A DNA stretch of 64,000 nt, from NCBI GenBank assembly GCA_013316055.1, contig WSNM01000002.1:30883-94882 (forward strand), given 5' to 3'. A model generated the notes under the pieces. The model had not been told where the DNA came from, ran no database searches, and saw nothing but the letters and a program-made list of their open reading frames with translations. The stretch's first letter is position 1. Each line of letters starts with the position of its first letter. The position numbers and the translations under genes are program-made. Origin of the DNA: Clostridia bacterium. Its GTDB lineage: Bacteria; Bacillota; Clostridia; Christensenellales; Borkfalkiaceae. Shown here in pieces: positions 52,793 through 62,212 of this stretch.

Positions 52793-53554
52793 TTAATTCG
52801 CTTGGTCGAAATGACTTGAAGCTGTTTCTTCGGCGGTTTGCCGTTTTTTGCGCTTAGTCCAGCTGATAAAGCCGTAAATATCGTTTATTAAAAATACCGA
52901 AAAGCATACGACCATAGGGATATAGTTAAGCGACCGCGCGCACGCAAACGACCAAAGCGCGATAAGCACAATATCGTTTATAGTGAACGCCGCGGCGTAG
53001 GCGGGCACGCGCAGAACCATAAGGAACAGCGCGACAAAGCTTGTGCCCACGGAAATTGTGCTGACTATTAAATTTTCGGTATTAAAGGCGCGCAGAATAA
53101 AATAGAAGGCTGTTGTTACCGCCGCGGCGCAAACACACAAAACCGCGACATATTCGGGGGTTAATTTGCCAACCTTAACCTCGCCGCCCTTTTTTGAGGG
53201 GTTTTTTAGCCAGCTGATAAGCGAGGCGGTGCAGACGGGTATCTGCATACACAGATAAATTATCATCTCGCCGTAGTAGCCGAAGGAGAAGGATACGAAT
53301 GCGTACACGCCCGAAAAGCACAGCATAAGCATAAGCCCGAACACGTCGCCCTTTGCCGAAAAAATCAATGCGGAAACGCCGGCAAGCGAGGTTGCAAGCG
53401 TTGCGTAGTCGGTATTTTTCACCGAAAAAAATGAGGCGATAACCGCCGCAAGCGAAAATATCCACAGCGCCCACTCGAATTTGGTTAGAGATTTGAACGG
53501 GTTGCGCAACCGTATTTTATGCTGTTTTTTATCGCGCGGGAATTTTTCCTTCAT
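52793..53554 (-). CDS. pnuC: PnuC family nicotinamide riboside transporter
   Basis: PnuC channels import nicotinamide riboside for NAD salvage. The 253-residue protein has about seven membrane helices and the family core, e.g. GDVFGLMLMLCFSGVYAFVSFSFGYYGEMIIYLCMQIPVCTASLISWLKNP and INDIYGFISWTKRKK. It is next to nadB–nadC–niaR but convergent with them. No NiaR-like site is seen in its 5' region. GAAGGAAAAA is the likely ribosome binding area. Confidence 0.88.
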   Translation of the reverse strand: MKEKFPRDKKQHKIRLRNPFKSLTKFEWALWIFSLAAVIASFFSVKNTDYATLATSLAGVSALIFSAKGDVFGLMLMLCFSGVYAFVSFSFGYYGEMIIYLCMQIPVCTASLISWLKNPSKKGGEVKVGKLTPEYVAVLCVCAAAVTTAFYFILRAFNTENLIVSTISVGTSFVALFLMVLRVPAYAAAFTINDIVLIALWSFACARSLNYIPMVVCFSVFLINDIYGFISWTKRKKRQTAEETASSHFDQAN

Positions 53555-53720
53555 ACCTTGAAATTATATTTATTAAAAGGCGCCGAAGTCAAGCGAAAAG
53601 CCGCTGTCTGCGGGCTTAGCAAAATAAAAAATTTTAAAATTCCGTATTTTACCAACAAAACAGACTTTTGAACGATTGTATATAGCGAGAGGCAAATTTG
53701 CAACAGTATCGGAGAATTCT

Positions 53721-53921
53721 ATGACCCTTGATAAGCTCATGAAAAAGCTTTCGGACGGCGACGAGGCGGCGTTCGGACAGATTTACGCGCAGACGCGCAA
53801 GACGGTGTACTATATAGCGCTGTCTGTCGTGAAGGAGCGCGCCCTTGCCGAGGACGTTATGCAGAACGTTTATTTAAGCGTGCTTAAAAGCTGCGCGAAG
53901 GGTAGGACGACGCGCAAATGA
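53721..53921 (+). pseudogene. Truncated ECF-type sigma factor (region 2 only)
   Basis: A 66-residue product, MTLDKLMKKLSDGDEAAFGQIYAQTRKTVYYIALSVVKERALAEDVMQNVYLSVLKSCAKG then RTTRK. It matches sigma-70 region 2 including the core-binding DVMQNVYLSVL helix, and then stops. Regions 3-4 are missing and are not found downstream. GGAGAA precedes the ATG and a strong terminator follows 1 base after the stop. It is probably a decayed gene, or a short regulator competing for core. Confidence 0.75.
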
Positions 53922-53922
53922 A

Positions 53923-53965
53923 GCCGCGGCTTGCAGCAATGCAAGCCGCGGCGTTTGCTTTAATT
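53923..53965 (+). terminator. Terminator after the truncated sigma gene
   Basis: A 13-bp perfect stem (53923-53935 with 53940-53952), loop GCAA, followed by GTTTGCTTTAATTT. Confidence 0.75.
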
Positions 53966-54047
53966 TAAAAAATTCTTTAAAAAAACTTGTTACTTTTTTG
54001 TTTAAGCGCGGTTGCAAAGTTTTATATTAATATTGTAAGTAAGTAAA

Positions 54048-54067
54048 ATATCCAGTCGACTGGATAT
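54048..54067. promoter_or_regulatory. 20-bp perfect palindrome upstream of grpE
   Basis: ATATCCAGTCGACTGGATAT lies 22 bases before the grpE ATG. It is unlike CIRCE (TTAGCACTC-N9-GAGTGCTAA), and neither hrcA nor CIRCE is seen in this locus. It may be the operator for another heat-shock regulator. Confidence 0.6.
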
Positions 54068-54088
54068 CCGCTTATGTGAGAAATTATT

Positions 54089-54634
54089 ATGGCAAAGAAA
54101 AAAACACAGGAAAATAACAACGAAACCGTTGAAAATTCGGAAGATACGGTAAACGCCGTAAACGAAGCGGCTTCGGCGCAGACGGACGAGCTTGAAAAAG
54201 CAACCGCGCTTGCAGACGATTACAAGCGAAAATGGTATGCGGTTTCGGCAGAGTACGACAATTACCGCAAGCGCAATGCGGCGGCTGTTTCAAAAGCCTA
54301 TGCCGACGGCGCCGCGGAAGCAATTTTGAAGCTTTTGCCCGTTGCGGATAACTTCGGCTATGCGCTTTCCTCTGCCTCGGACGAAAAAACAAGGTCCGGT
54401 ATAGACAAGGTTATAAAGAGCTTTTTAAATATCCTGTCCTCGTTAGGTATCGAAGAAATAGAGGTAGAGGCGGGCGCCCCGTTCGACGAAAGCGTTATGG
54501 AAGCGGTTTTAAACTTCCCGTGCGGCGAGGGCGAAGCGTCCAACACCGTAAAGCAGGTGCTTAAAAAGGGCTATAAGACAAAGGACGGCAAGGTGATACG
54601 CTACGTGCAGGTTGCCGTGACCGTTGAACAATAA
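54089..54634 (+). CDS. grpE: Nucleotide exchange factor GrpE
   Basis: GrpE releases ADP from DnaK. The 181 residues have an acidic coiled-coil N-terminus (KKKTQENNNETVENSEDTVN) and the family core DDYKRKWYAVSAEYDNYRKRNAAAVSKAYADGAAEAILKLLPVADNFGYAL. The beta domain FDESVMEAVLNFPCGEGEASNTVKQVLKKGYKTKDGKVIRYVQVAV follows. Unusually, hrcA does not precede it. Confidence 0.95.
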   Translation: MAKKKTQENNNETVENSEDTVNAVNEAASAQTDELEKATALADDYKRKWYAVSAEYDNYRKRNAAAVSKAYADGAAEAILKLLPVADNFGYALSSASDEKTRSGIDKVIKSFLNILSSLGIEEIEVEAGAPFDESVMEAVLNFPCGEGEASNTVKQVLKKGYKTKDGKVIRYVQVAVTVEQ

Positions 54635-54680
54635 ATAAAAAACAAAGTGCGTTATTTGCGCAAAACAGGAGATATAAAAA

Positions 54681-56480
54681 ATGGGAAAAGTAATAGGAAT
54701 AGATTTGGGAACCACAAACTCGTGCGTGGCCGTTATGGAAGGCGGCGAGCCGGTTGTTATTGCAAACAGCGAGGGTAACAGAACAACTCCCTCGGTCGTA
54801 TCGTTCAAGGCGGACGGTAGCCGTATAGTAGGTCAGGCGGCAAAAAGACTTGCGGTAGCCTCGCCCGATAAGACGGTTATATCCATAAAGCGCCATATGG
54901 GCGAAAGCTATAAGGTGAATATAGAGAAGGGCTATTCCCCGCAGGAAATTTCCGCAATGATTTTAACAAAATTAAAGGCGGACGCGGAAAGCTACCTCGG
55001 CACAAAGGTTACCGACGCGGTTATCACCTGCCCCGCATACTTCAACGACAGTCAGCGTCAGGCTACCAAGGACGCGGGCAAAATTGCGGGACTTAACGTA
55101 CTGCGCATTATCAACGAGCCTACTGCTGCGGCGCTTTCCTACGGTCTTGACAAGCAGGAGGGCAGTCAGAAGGTTATGATTTACGACCTCGGCGGCGGTA
55201 CCTTCGACGTTTCCATTCTGGAAATCGGCGACGGCGTGTTCGAGGTGCTTGCAACCAACGGCGACACGCACCTCGGCGGCGACGACTTCGACAACAAGAT
55301 AATCGACTACCTTGTGGAAACGTTTAAAAGGGACACGGGCGTAGACCTTTCCAAGGACAAAATGGCAATGCAGCGCCTTAAAGAGGCGGCGGAAAAGGCG
55401 AAAATAGAGCTTTCCGGCATGAGCACCACAAACGTAAACCTTCCGTTTATCACCGTTTCTGACGGTGCGCCCCAGCACCTCGATATAGACCTTTCCAAGC
55501 AGAAATTCGACAGCCTGACTGCCGATTTGGTTGAAAGAACGGTAGAGCCCATGCGCAAGGCAATGCAGGACGCGGGACTTTCTTACAGCGATATATCCAA
55601 GGTAATAATGGTAGGCGGCTCTACGCGTATTCCCGCCGTATTCGATAAGGTAAAGCAGATTACCGGCAAGGAGCCGTTCAAGGGCATTAACCCCGACGAA
55701 TGCGTTGCAATCGGCGCGGCTATTCAGGGCGGAGTGCTTTCGGGCGAGGTTAAGGACGTGCTTCTGCTTGACGTTATGCCTTTGACCTTGGGTATAGAAA
55801 CCCTCGGCGGAGTATCCACGCCGCTGATTGAGAGAAATACGACCATTCCCGTAAAGAAAAGTCAGGTGTTCTCTACTGCGGCCGATAACCAGCCCGGCGT
55901 TGAAATAAACGTATTGCAGGGCGAAAGAAAGTTTGCCCGCGACAATAAGTCCTTAGGCAAGTTTATGCTGACGGATATTCCCCCCGCACCCCGCGGAGTG
56001 CCCCAGATTGAGGTTACCTTCGACGTGGACGCAAACGGTATTGTAAACGTAACGGCAAAGGATTTGGGCACGGGCAAGAGCACGAATATCACAATCACCG
56101 CTTCTACAAACCTTTCCGAGGACGACATAGACAAGGCCGTAAAGGACGCGGAAAAGTATGCGGAGGAGGACAAGAAGCGCAAGGAAGCGGTTGATAACAG
56201 AAACACGCTTGAAAGCATGATTGACGGGCTTGAAAAGACCTTGAAGGATGCGGGCGAAAAGCTTTCCGCAGACGATAAAAAGCTTGTGGAGGACGCTGTT
56301 GCAAAGGCTAAGACAGAGCTTGAATCGGGCGACGACGCGCGCATTAAGGCGGCAATGGAAACGCTGACAAACGACGTGCAGCCCGTTATCGCAAAAATCT
56401 ATCAGCAGGCGGGCGGACAGGGCAATCCCAACGGCGGAAACGGCGGAAACGGCGACGACACCGAATTCAGCCAGCACTGA
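54681..56480 (+). CDS. dnaK: Chaperone protein DnaK
   Basis: This is the Hsp70 chaperone. The 599 residues begin [41 protein letters not shown], with VPAYF-type [36 protein letters not shown] and the substrate domain ([18 protein letters not shown]). A lid and a C-terminal glycine/asparagine-rich tail ([17 protein letters not shown]) end it. It follows grpE by 46 bases. Confidence 0.98.
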   Translation: MGKVIGIDLGTTNSCVAVMEGGEPVVIANSEGNRTTPSVVSFKADGSRIVGQAAKRLAVASPDKTVISIKRHMGESYKVNIEKGYSPQEISAMILTKLKADAESYLGTKVTDAVITCPAYFNDSQRQATKDAGKIAGLNVLRIINEPTAAALSYGLDKQEGSQKVMIYDLGGGTFDVSILEIGDGVFEVLATNGDTHLGGDDFDNKIIDYLVETFKRDTGVDLSKDKMAMQRLKEAAEKAKIELSGMSTTNVNLPFITVSDGAPQHLDIDLSKQKFDSLTADLVERTVEPMRKAMQDAGLSYSDISKVIMVGGSTRIPAVFDKVKQITGKEPFKGINPDECVAIGAAIQGGVLSGEVKDVLLLDVMPLTLGIETLGGVSTPLIERNTTIPVKKSQVFSTAADNQPGVEINVLQGERKFARDNKSLGKFMLTDIPPAPRGVPQIEVTFDVDANGIVNVTAKDLGTGKSTNITITASTNLSEDDIDKAVKDAEKYAEEDKKRKEAVDNRNTLESMIDGLEKTLKDAGEKLSADDKKLVEDAVAKAKTELESGDDARIKAAMETLTNDVQPVIAKIYQQAGGQGNPNGGNGGNGDDTEFSQH

Positions 56481-56564
56481 TAATTCACTTAAATTCAATC
56501 GCGGAGAGGGTGTTGAAAAATACACCCTCTTTAACGGTATTTAAAGCATATACAGGGTTCAATT

Positions 56565-57707
56565 ATGCCAGATAAGAAAAATTATTATGATATTTTGGGC
56601 GTATCCAAGTCGGCTACTCAGGACGAAATAAAATCTGCTTACCGCAAGCTTGCAAAGCAGTATCACCCCGACTTTCACCCCAACGACGCGGCGGCGGCGG
56701 AGAAATTCAAGGAAATTAACGAGGCGAACGAAACGCTTTCCGACGAGAACAAGCGCAAGCAGTACGACTTCGAGCTCGAACACCCCAATATGGGCGGAGG
56801 CAACCCCTTCGGCGGCTTTTCGGGCGGGTTCGGCGGCGGCTTCGAGGATATACTCAGCTCGGTGTTCGGCGGAGGCTTCGGCGGGTTTGGCGGCGGCGGA
56901 CAGACCTCGGCGCGCGGCGCGGATATTCAGCAGACCGTAAGCCTTTCCTTTCTGGACGCGATAAAGGGCTGTACAAAGACGATACGGTATACACGCAACG
57001 AAAGCTGTCCGTCCTGTAAGGGCACGGGCGCGAAGGGCGGCACGGCCTTTCAGAAGTGCGCGCGCTGCGGCGGTAACGGCAGGGTTAAATTTCAGCAGGA
57101 TACCATTTTCGGCAGGACGATACAGGTGGGCGCTTGTCCCGACTGCGGCGGCACGGGCAAAAAGATTACCGAGCGCTGTCCCGACTGCAAGGGAAAGGGC
57201 TATCAGCGCGCAGAAACGGTCGTAACCCTAAATATTCCCGCGGGCGTTGACAGCGACAGCAGCTTAAGAAAGCGCGGCTACGGTCAGGCTTCGGGCAACG
57301 GCGGAGAAAGCGGGGATTTGTACGTTTATTTCCGCATAGAGCCGCACAAAATGCTGCGCCGCAACGACAGAGATTTGTACGTGACCGTGCCGATTTCCTA
57401 CAAAACGGCGGTTATGGGCGGTAAAATTTTAGTGCCCGCGGTTGACGATATGCTGGAATTGAATATTCCCGAAGGAACTGCGTCGGGTACAAGATTTACT
57501 ATGCGCGGCAAGGGCGTTAAAACGGTAAACGGTACGGGCAACCTTATTGTTACCGTTGAAATAGATATTCCCGCTAAGCTCTCGCGCGAGCAGGCGAAAG
57601 TGCTTACCGAGTATGAGGACGGCGTAACGCTTAAATCGTGCGCAAAAATGCAGAGGTTTGCGAACGACGTTTCCGCAATATACGGCAAAAGGGTTGAAAA
57701 GCAGTAA
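56565..57707 (+). CDS. dnaJ: Chaperone protein DnaJ
   Basis: This Hsp40 co-chaperone stimulates DnaK ATPase. The 380 residues have the J domain with HPD ([11 protein letters not shown]), a Gly/Phe-rich stretch ([18 protein letters not shown]), and four zinc-binding CxxCxGxG repeats ([32 protein letters not shown]). The C-terminal substrate domains follow. A terminator follows. Confidence 0.97.
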   Translation: MPDKKNYYDILGVSKSATQDEIKSAYRKLAKQYHPDFHPNDAAAAEKFKEINEANETLSDENKRKQYDFELEHPNMGGGNPFGGFSGGFGGGFEDILSSVFGGGFGGFGGGGQTSARGADIQQTVSLSFLDAIKGCTKTIRYTRNESCPSCKGTGAKGGTAFQKCARCGGNGRVKFQQDTIFGRTIQVGACPDCGGTGKKITERCPDCKGKGYQRAETVVTLNIPAGVDSDSSLRKRGYGQASGNGGESGDLYVYFRIEPHKMLRRNDRDLYVTVPISYKTAVMGGKILVPAVDDMLELNIPEGTASGTRFTMRGKGVKTVNGTGNLIVTVEIDIPAKLSREQAKVLTEYEDGVTLKSCAKMQRFANDVSAIYGKRVEKQ

Positions 57708-57724
57708 ATTTTTCGATTTAATTA

Positions 57725-57765
57725 AATCGCCCCGCGCGGCGTTGCGCGCGGGGCGATTATTTTTA
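57725..57765 (+). terminator. Terminator of grpE-dnaK-dnaJ
   Basis: A 13-bp stem (57725-57737 with 57746-57758) followed by ATTTTTA. Confidence 0.8.
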
Positions 57766-57794
57766 TCCGGCAAAATTATGTTAAAATTTAAAAT

Positions 57795-58011
57795 TGTGGA
57801 TAACGTATTTTTAAATTTGTGCGAAAAAGCGCCAAAAAAGTCGAATTTTCTTGCATTATTGCCTTGATGTTAATAAAATGTGGAAAACTATTTTCATTTA
57901 CGGTTTTTTAAAAGTTGTACACGGTAAAATTGTGGAAAACTTTTTGTGGATAACCTTATAAAAATTACATAAAAAAACGTTTTTGAGCCGAGTTATCCAC
58001 ATTTATGCACT
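57795..58011. other. Cluster of DnaA boxes
   Basis: Perfect TTATCCACA boxes lie at 57795-57803 (minus), 57945-57953 (minus) and 57993-58001 (plus). TTTTCCACA variants lie at 57879-57887 and 57931-57939 (both minus), and TTATGCACT at 58003-58011 (plus). The surroundings are very AT-rich. It resembles part of an origin or a DnaA-titration or regulatory region. There is no coding sequence between 57708 and 58231 that can be supported. Confidence 0.75.
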
Positions 58012-58031
58012 TTTATACATTATATAAATAT

Positions 58032-58111
58032 TGCGCCGTGCTGGGGAATATGAAAGAAATTTCCTTTATACTGAAAGGAAATTTCTTAAAAAGTAAAAAC
58101 GTGCGCCGTGC
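58032..58111. repeat. 14-bp inverted repeat flanked by 10-bp direct repeats
   Basis: TGCGCCGTGC occurs at 58032-58041 and 58102-58111. Between them AAGAAATTTCCTTT (58054-58067) is mirrored perfectly by 58074-58087 with a six-base loop. There is no T tract, so it is not a terminator. Confidence 0.6.
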
Positions 58112-58231
58112 GTTTGAAATTTTCGCACACATTTCACATAAGCGTGCTAATATTCGGGGCGTTAAGGTTGACAATAAAATTTATATCGGTTATTGTATTA
58201 AAAATATACATATACGTTTAAGGATTTTGCA

Positions 58232-59581
58232 ATGAGGATACAGCTTTCCGACCATTTTACCTATAAAAAACTGTTTATGTTCGTATTGCCGTCGATAGTT
58301 ATGATGGTGTTCACAAGCGTGTACAGCGTTGTGGACGGACTTTTTGTTGCAAATTTTGCGGGTGAAAAGGCGGTAACTGCAATCAATCTGATTTTTCCGC
58401 TTATTATGGTGCTTGGCTCTATCGGCTTTATGCTCGGCGCGGGCGGCAGCGCGCTTGTCGCAAAAACCTTGGGCGAGGGCGATAAGGACAAGGCGAATAA
58501 ATATTTTTCTATGCTGGTATACGTAACGCTTGTAATCGGCGTGGTTATTGCCGTTGCGGGGCAGTTTGTTGTGCCTGCGGTTGCAAGGCTTTTGATGCTG
58601 GGAGAGGTGGACGAAACCGTTTACGGCTATTGCGTGCTGTACGGCAGAATTTTACTTGCAGGACAGCCCTTTTTTATTCTGCAAAACATCTTTCAAAGCT
58701 TTTTCGTTACTGCGGAAAAGCCGCGTCTGGGGCTTTTGGTTACCGCCTCTGCCGGAGTGTTGAATATAGTTCTGGACGCGGTGCTTGTGGCGGGCTGCGG
58801 ACTTGGACTGCTGGGCGCGGCGGTTGCAACGCTTACAAGTCAGATTTTCGGCGGGGTATTCCCCATAATATATTTTGCTTTAAGGAACAACAGCCTTCTG
58901 CGCCTTACAGAAACCAAATTCTATCCCAAGGCGTTTTTAAGGGCGTGCACGAACGGCTCGTCCGAGTTTTTCTCGAATGTGTCCTCTGCCGTGGTTATAA
59001 TGCTTTATAACTTTCAGATACAGAGAATTCTGGGAGAGGAAATGGGTAAATCCGGCGTTGCGGCTTACGGCTCTATCGGATATATCGCGATGATTTTCTT
59101 CTCGATATTTATGGGCTTTTCGGTGGGCAGCGCGCCGCTTATGGGCTATAATTACGGCGCGCAGAATAAGACGGAAATGCATAACCTCTTCAAAAAAAGC
59201 CTTATTATAATGGGGCTTGGCGGCTTGATTATGTTCGGGCTTTCGGAAGGGCTTGCATACCCGTTTATAAAAATGTTCGGCTACGAGCAAGCCGTTTTTG
59301 AAATGGCGTTGCGCGGGTTCAGAATTTACGCTTGCGTATTTTTGACTGCGGGCATAAGCATTTACGCCTCCGCGCTGTTCACTTCGCTTAATAACGGGCT
59401 TATTTCGGCGCTTATTTCGTTTTTGCGTTCGGTTGTGTTTCAGGTTGCGGCGGTCATGGTACTGCCGATATTCTGGCAGCTTGACGGCGTTTGGGCGGCG
59501 GGCTGTATTGCGGAAATTTTTTCAATAATTATATCAGTTGTCTGCATAATCTGCTTCCGCAAAAGGTACGGCTATGCGTAA
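58232..59581 (+). CDS. MATE family efflux transporter
   Basis: This multidrug/toxin exporter is driven by Na+ or H+. The 449 residues form about 12 membrane helices, e.g. KLFMFVLPSIVMMVFTSVYSVVDGLFVANFAGEKAVTAINLIFPLIMVLGSIGFMLGAGGSALVAKTLGEGD and IGYIAMIFFSIFMGFSVGSAPLMGYNYGA, both typical of MATE. It follows the DnaA-box region. The start is close to a weak AGGA. Confidence 0.93.
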   Translation: MRIQLSDHFTYKKLFMFVLPSIVMMVFTSVYSVVDGLFVANFAGEKAVTAINLIFPLIMVLGSIGFMLGAGGSALVAKTLGEGDKDKANKYFSMLVYVTLVIGVVIAVAGQFVVPAVARLLMLGEVDETVYGYCVLYGRILLAGQPFFILQNIFQSFFVTAEKPRLGLLVTASAGVLNIVLDAVLVAGCGLGLLGAAVATLTSQIFGGVFPIIYFALRNNSLLRLTETKFYPKAFLRACTNGSSEFFSNVSSAVVIMLYNFQIQRILGEEMGKSGVAAYGSIGYIAMIFFSIFMGFSVGSAPLMGYNYGAQNKTEMHNLFKKSLIIMGLGGLIMFGLSEGLAYPFIKMFGYEQAVFEMALRGFRIYACVFLTAGISIYASALFTSLNNGLISALISFLRSVVFQVAAVMVLPIFWQLDGVWAAGCIAEIFSIIISVVCIICFRKRYGYA

Positions 59582-59609
59582 ACAGTGCTAAGCGCAAGGG
59601 GGGCGCATT

Positions 59610-61202
59610 ATGAACTATAAAAAAATAGCCGAACGCCGACGCAGTGCGCTTGCTCGTTCCGCAGGCGGTAAAGCGGTAAAAATTCATACCGAGGGCAAGG
59701 GCATAGGCGTTGTGAAAACGCTTGCGGTCGGCTTTTTTATACTGCTGCAGCTTGCGCTTATGCTGTTGCTGTTCCTTGGCGTAACCACCTCGTTTATATG
59801 GTATCAGCTTTTGGCTATGGCGCTTAGCCTTATATGCTGTATACATGTGCTTTCAAGCGAAAAAACCGGTCAGACCAAAACGGTGTGGGTGCTGTTTTTA
59901 ACGGTGTTTTTCTACTTCGGGTATATTTTTTACGTGCTTTCCAGCGAGTACATATTTTTCGGCAGAGCACGGCTGCGCTACGGAGAAATTTTTGCGCGCA
60001 CGGCAGAATACACCCCCGAATATCCTCGGCTTAGCGTTCTTTCCGTGCAGACGGCGCGCGACTGCGAATACCTTAAAGCGGTCGGCGGGTTTGCCGCTTA
60101 TACTAATTCCCCGCTGAAATATTTCCCTTCCGGCGCAAAGCTTTTCGACGATGTGCTAAAACAGCTTGAAGGCGCAAAAAAATTCATTTTTATCGAGTTT
60201 TTTATTATTTCCGACGGATTGCTGTTTGAGAAATTCTTTGAAATACTTTCAAAAAAAGCGGCGGACGGGGTGAAGGTTAGAATTATCTGCGACGGAATGG
60301 GCAGTCACGGCACGCTGTCGATGAAAAACCGGAAAAGACTGAAAAACGCGGGCATAGATTTGCGGTTTTTCAACAGAATAGCGCCTATGTTTACCTTTGC
60401 GCTGAATTTGCGCGACCACAGAAAAATTATTGTGATTGACGGTAAAACGGCGTATACAGGGGGGTGTAACCTCGCGGACGAGTACATAAACCGCAAGCTT
60501 ATGCGCGGCTATTGGAAGGATACGGGGCTTAAAATCGAAGGCGGCGCGGTTAGCGCAATATCGCTTATATTTTTGCGGCAGTGGGAATTTATTACGCGCA
60601 CGGCAGAGGACTATTCGCCGTACCTTTTGGAAAACGCTGCGGACGCGGCTGCGGGAGAGGGCGTTGTTGTGCCGTATGCGGACGGAAAGGATTATAACCA
60701 CGGCATATGTAAGGGGGTATTCGAAAATATTATTGCGGGCGCGCAGAAGCGGCTGTATATAATGACGCCGTATTTCGTGCCCGACGAGGATACCGCAAAC
60801 CTGCTTGCGCTTAAAGCGCGGTCGGGCGTGGACGTTAAAATTATTCTGCCAGACCTGCCGGACAAGGCGTACGTTTACCGAGTAACCATAGACAATGCCG
60901 AGAGGCTTTTATCAAGCGGGGTAAGGATTTTTAAAATGAGCGGAGCGTTTGTGCATGCAAAGCTTATGCTGTCCGAGGGCTGCGCTTACGTCGGCTCTGC
61001 CAACCTCGATTTGCGCAGCTATTACAACCAGTTTGAAAACGGTGTGTACTTCACCTCGCCGTCCGCAATGGAGGAGGCGCTGCAGGACTTTGAAAAGGCC
61101 CTTGAAATATCCACCGAAATCACTGCCGAAAACGCGGCGAGAAACAAGCTTTTTTCCCGCATAGCGGCGGGGGTATTGCGGATTTTTTCTCCGCTTATGT
61201 AA
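59610..61202 (+). CDS. cls: Cardiolipin synthase
   Basis: The enzyme condenses two phosphatidylglycerols into cardiolipin. The 530 residues have two N-terminal membrane helices (about 37-65 and 92-115). Two phospholipase-D HKD motifs follow: LRDHRKIIVIDGKTAYTGGCNLADEY and FVHAKLMLSEGCAYVGSANLDLRS. AAGGGGG precedes the ATG. It lies 28 bases after the MATE gene and ends at a bidirectional terminator. Confidence 0.93.
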   Translation: MNYKKIAERRRSALARSAGGKAVKIHTEGKGIGVVKTLAVGFFILLQLALMLLLFLGVTTSFIWYQLLAMALSLICCIHVLSSEKTGQTKTVWVLFLTVFFYFGYIFYVLSSEYIFFGRARLRYGEIFARTAEYTPEYPRLSVLSVQTARDCEYLKAVGGFAAYTNSPLKYFPSGAKLFDDVLKQLEGAKKFIFIEFFIISDGLLFEKFFEILSKKAADGVKVRIICDGMGSHGTLSMKNRKRLKNAGIDLRFFNRIAPMFTFALNLRDHRKIIVIDGKTAYTGGCNLADEYINRKLMRGYWKDTGLKIEGGAVSAISLIFLRQWEFITRTAEDYSPYLLENAADAAAGEGVVVPYADGKDYNHGICKGVFENIIAGAQKRLYIMTPYFVPDEDTANLLALKARSGVDVKIILPDLPDKAYVYRVTIDNAERLLSSGVRIFKMSGAFVHAKLMLSEGCAYVGSANLDLRSYYNQFENGVYFTSPSAMEEALQDFEKALEISTEITAENAARNKLFSRIAAGVLRIFSPLM

Positions 61203-61221
61203 GAAGTTAAGCATAGAAAAA

Positions 61222-61262
61222 GCCCGCCGCAACGGCTTAATCGCCGTTGCGGCGGGCATATT
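61222..61262. terminator. Bidirectional terminator, cls / ABC transporter
   Basis: A 15-bp perfect stem (61222-61236 with 61243-61257), loop TTAATC, with T-rich tracts on both sides, between convergent genes. Confidence 0.85.
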
Positions 61263-61276
61263 TTTACAAAATTTAA

Positions 61277-62212
61277 CTATAAAACCTTTGATAAAAATTC
61301 CTTTAATCTGTCGGTTTGCGGCTGCTCGAAAAGCTGCTTGGGCGCGCCCTCCTCGGTGATTATCCCGTCCGCCATAAACAGCACGCGGGAGGCAACCTCG
61401 CGCGCGAAGCCCATTTCGTGGGTGACGATAACCATTGTCATTCCCTCGTCGGCGACCTCTTTGATAAGCGCAAGCACCTCGCCGACCATTTCGGGGTCGA
61501 GCGCGGAGGTCGGCTCGTCAAAAAGCATAACCTTAGGGCTCATTGCCAGCGCCCTTATTATTGCAATGCGCTGGCGCTGTCCGCCGGAGAGGGTGGAGGG
61601 GTAAACGTCGGCCTTGTCCAAAAGCCCTATGCGCTCCAAAAGCCGTTTTGCGTTTTGCTCTGCCTCTGCCTTAATTTGCTTTTTCGTCTTTTCGACGGCA
61701 AGCAGGGGTGCTTTTTTATCCTTGCTTCTGAACAGGTTGCAAAGCCTTATAAAAAAGTTTTTGCGCTGTGCTTTGCGCAGGTCTTGCAAGCCGACGTGCA
61801 CCGGCGCAAGCGTTATATTTTCAAGCACCTTCATATTATTGAAGAGGTTGAACTGCTGAAAGACCATTCCCATGCGGCGGCGCCGGATATTTATATCCAC
61901 GTTTAAATCGCAAAGATTGCTTCCTTCGAAAAAGACGTATCCGTCGGTGGGGTCCTCCAACACGTTAAGGCACCGCAAAAACGTGCTTTTGCCGCTGCCC
62001 GAGGGGCCTATGACGGCAACCTTTTCGCCCTTGAAGATTTTTGTGCTTATATTGTCTAAAACCTTTAAGCCGTCGAAGGTTTTAGTGAGGTGCTGAACCT
62101 CTATAAGCGCTTCGGGGTCGTAAGGCTCTACTGGCGTTATTTGGGTTTTTATAAATTTCTGCCCCTTGACCTTGGACGCCTTGGGCGGTTTTTCGTTTTT
62201 AACGCTTTTCAC
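61277..62212 (-). CDS. Polar amino acid ABC transporter ATP-binding protein, with insertion
   Basis: GlnQ-type ATPase: [23 protein letters not shown] (Walker A), [22 protein letters not shown] (Q loop), [40 protein letters not shown] (signature, Walker B) and [18 protein letters not shown]. At 311 residues it is about 70 longer than usual, through a 35-residue N-terminal extension rich in Lys and Pro and an extra basic stretch before [15 protein letters not shown]. The extra stretch reads [21 protein letters not shown] then [19 protein letters not shown]. It overlaps the permease by 14 bases. Confidence 0.9.
   Translation of the reverse strand: MKSVKNEKPPKASKVKGQKFIKTQITPVEPYDPEALIEVQHLTKTFDGLKVLDNISTKIFKGEKVAVIGPSGSGKSTFLRCLNVLEDPTDGYVFFEGSNLCDLNVDINIRRRRMGMVFQQFNLFNNMKVLENITLAPVHVGLQDLRKAQRKNFFIRLCNLFRSKDKKAPLLAVEKTKKQIKAEAEQNAKRLLERIGLLDKADVYPSTLSGGQRQRIAIIRALAMSPKVMLFDEPTSALDPEMVGEVLALIKEVADEGMTMVIVTHEMGFAREVASRVLFMADGIITEEGAPKQLFEQPQTDRLKEFLSKVL

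Noticed and set aside
54000-54088. CIRCE element upstream of grpE
   Set aside because: No TTAGCACTC/GAGTGCTAA pair is present; the palindrome there is of a different sequence.
57708-58231. Chromosomal replication origin
   Set aside because: The DnaA-box cluster is real, but dnaA/dnaN are absent and genes on both sides run in the same direction; kept as a finding rather than annotated as oriC.
58005-58235. 76-residue plus-strand frame starting in the DnaA-box region
   Set aside because: It spans the inverted repeat, has no ribosome binding site and no recognisable domain.
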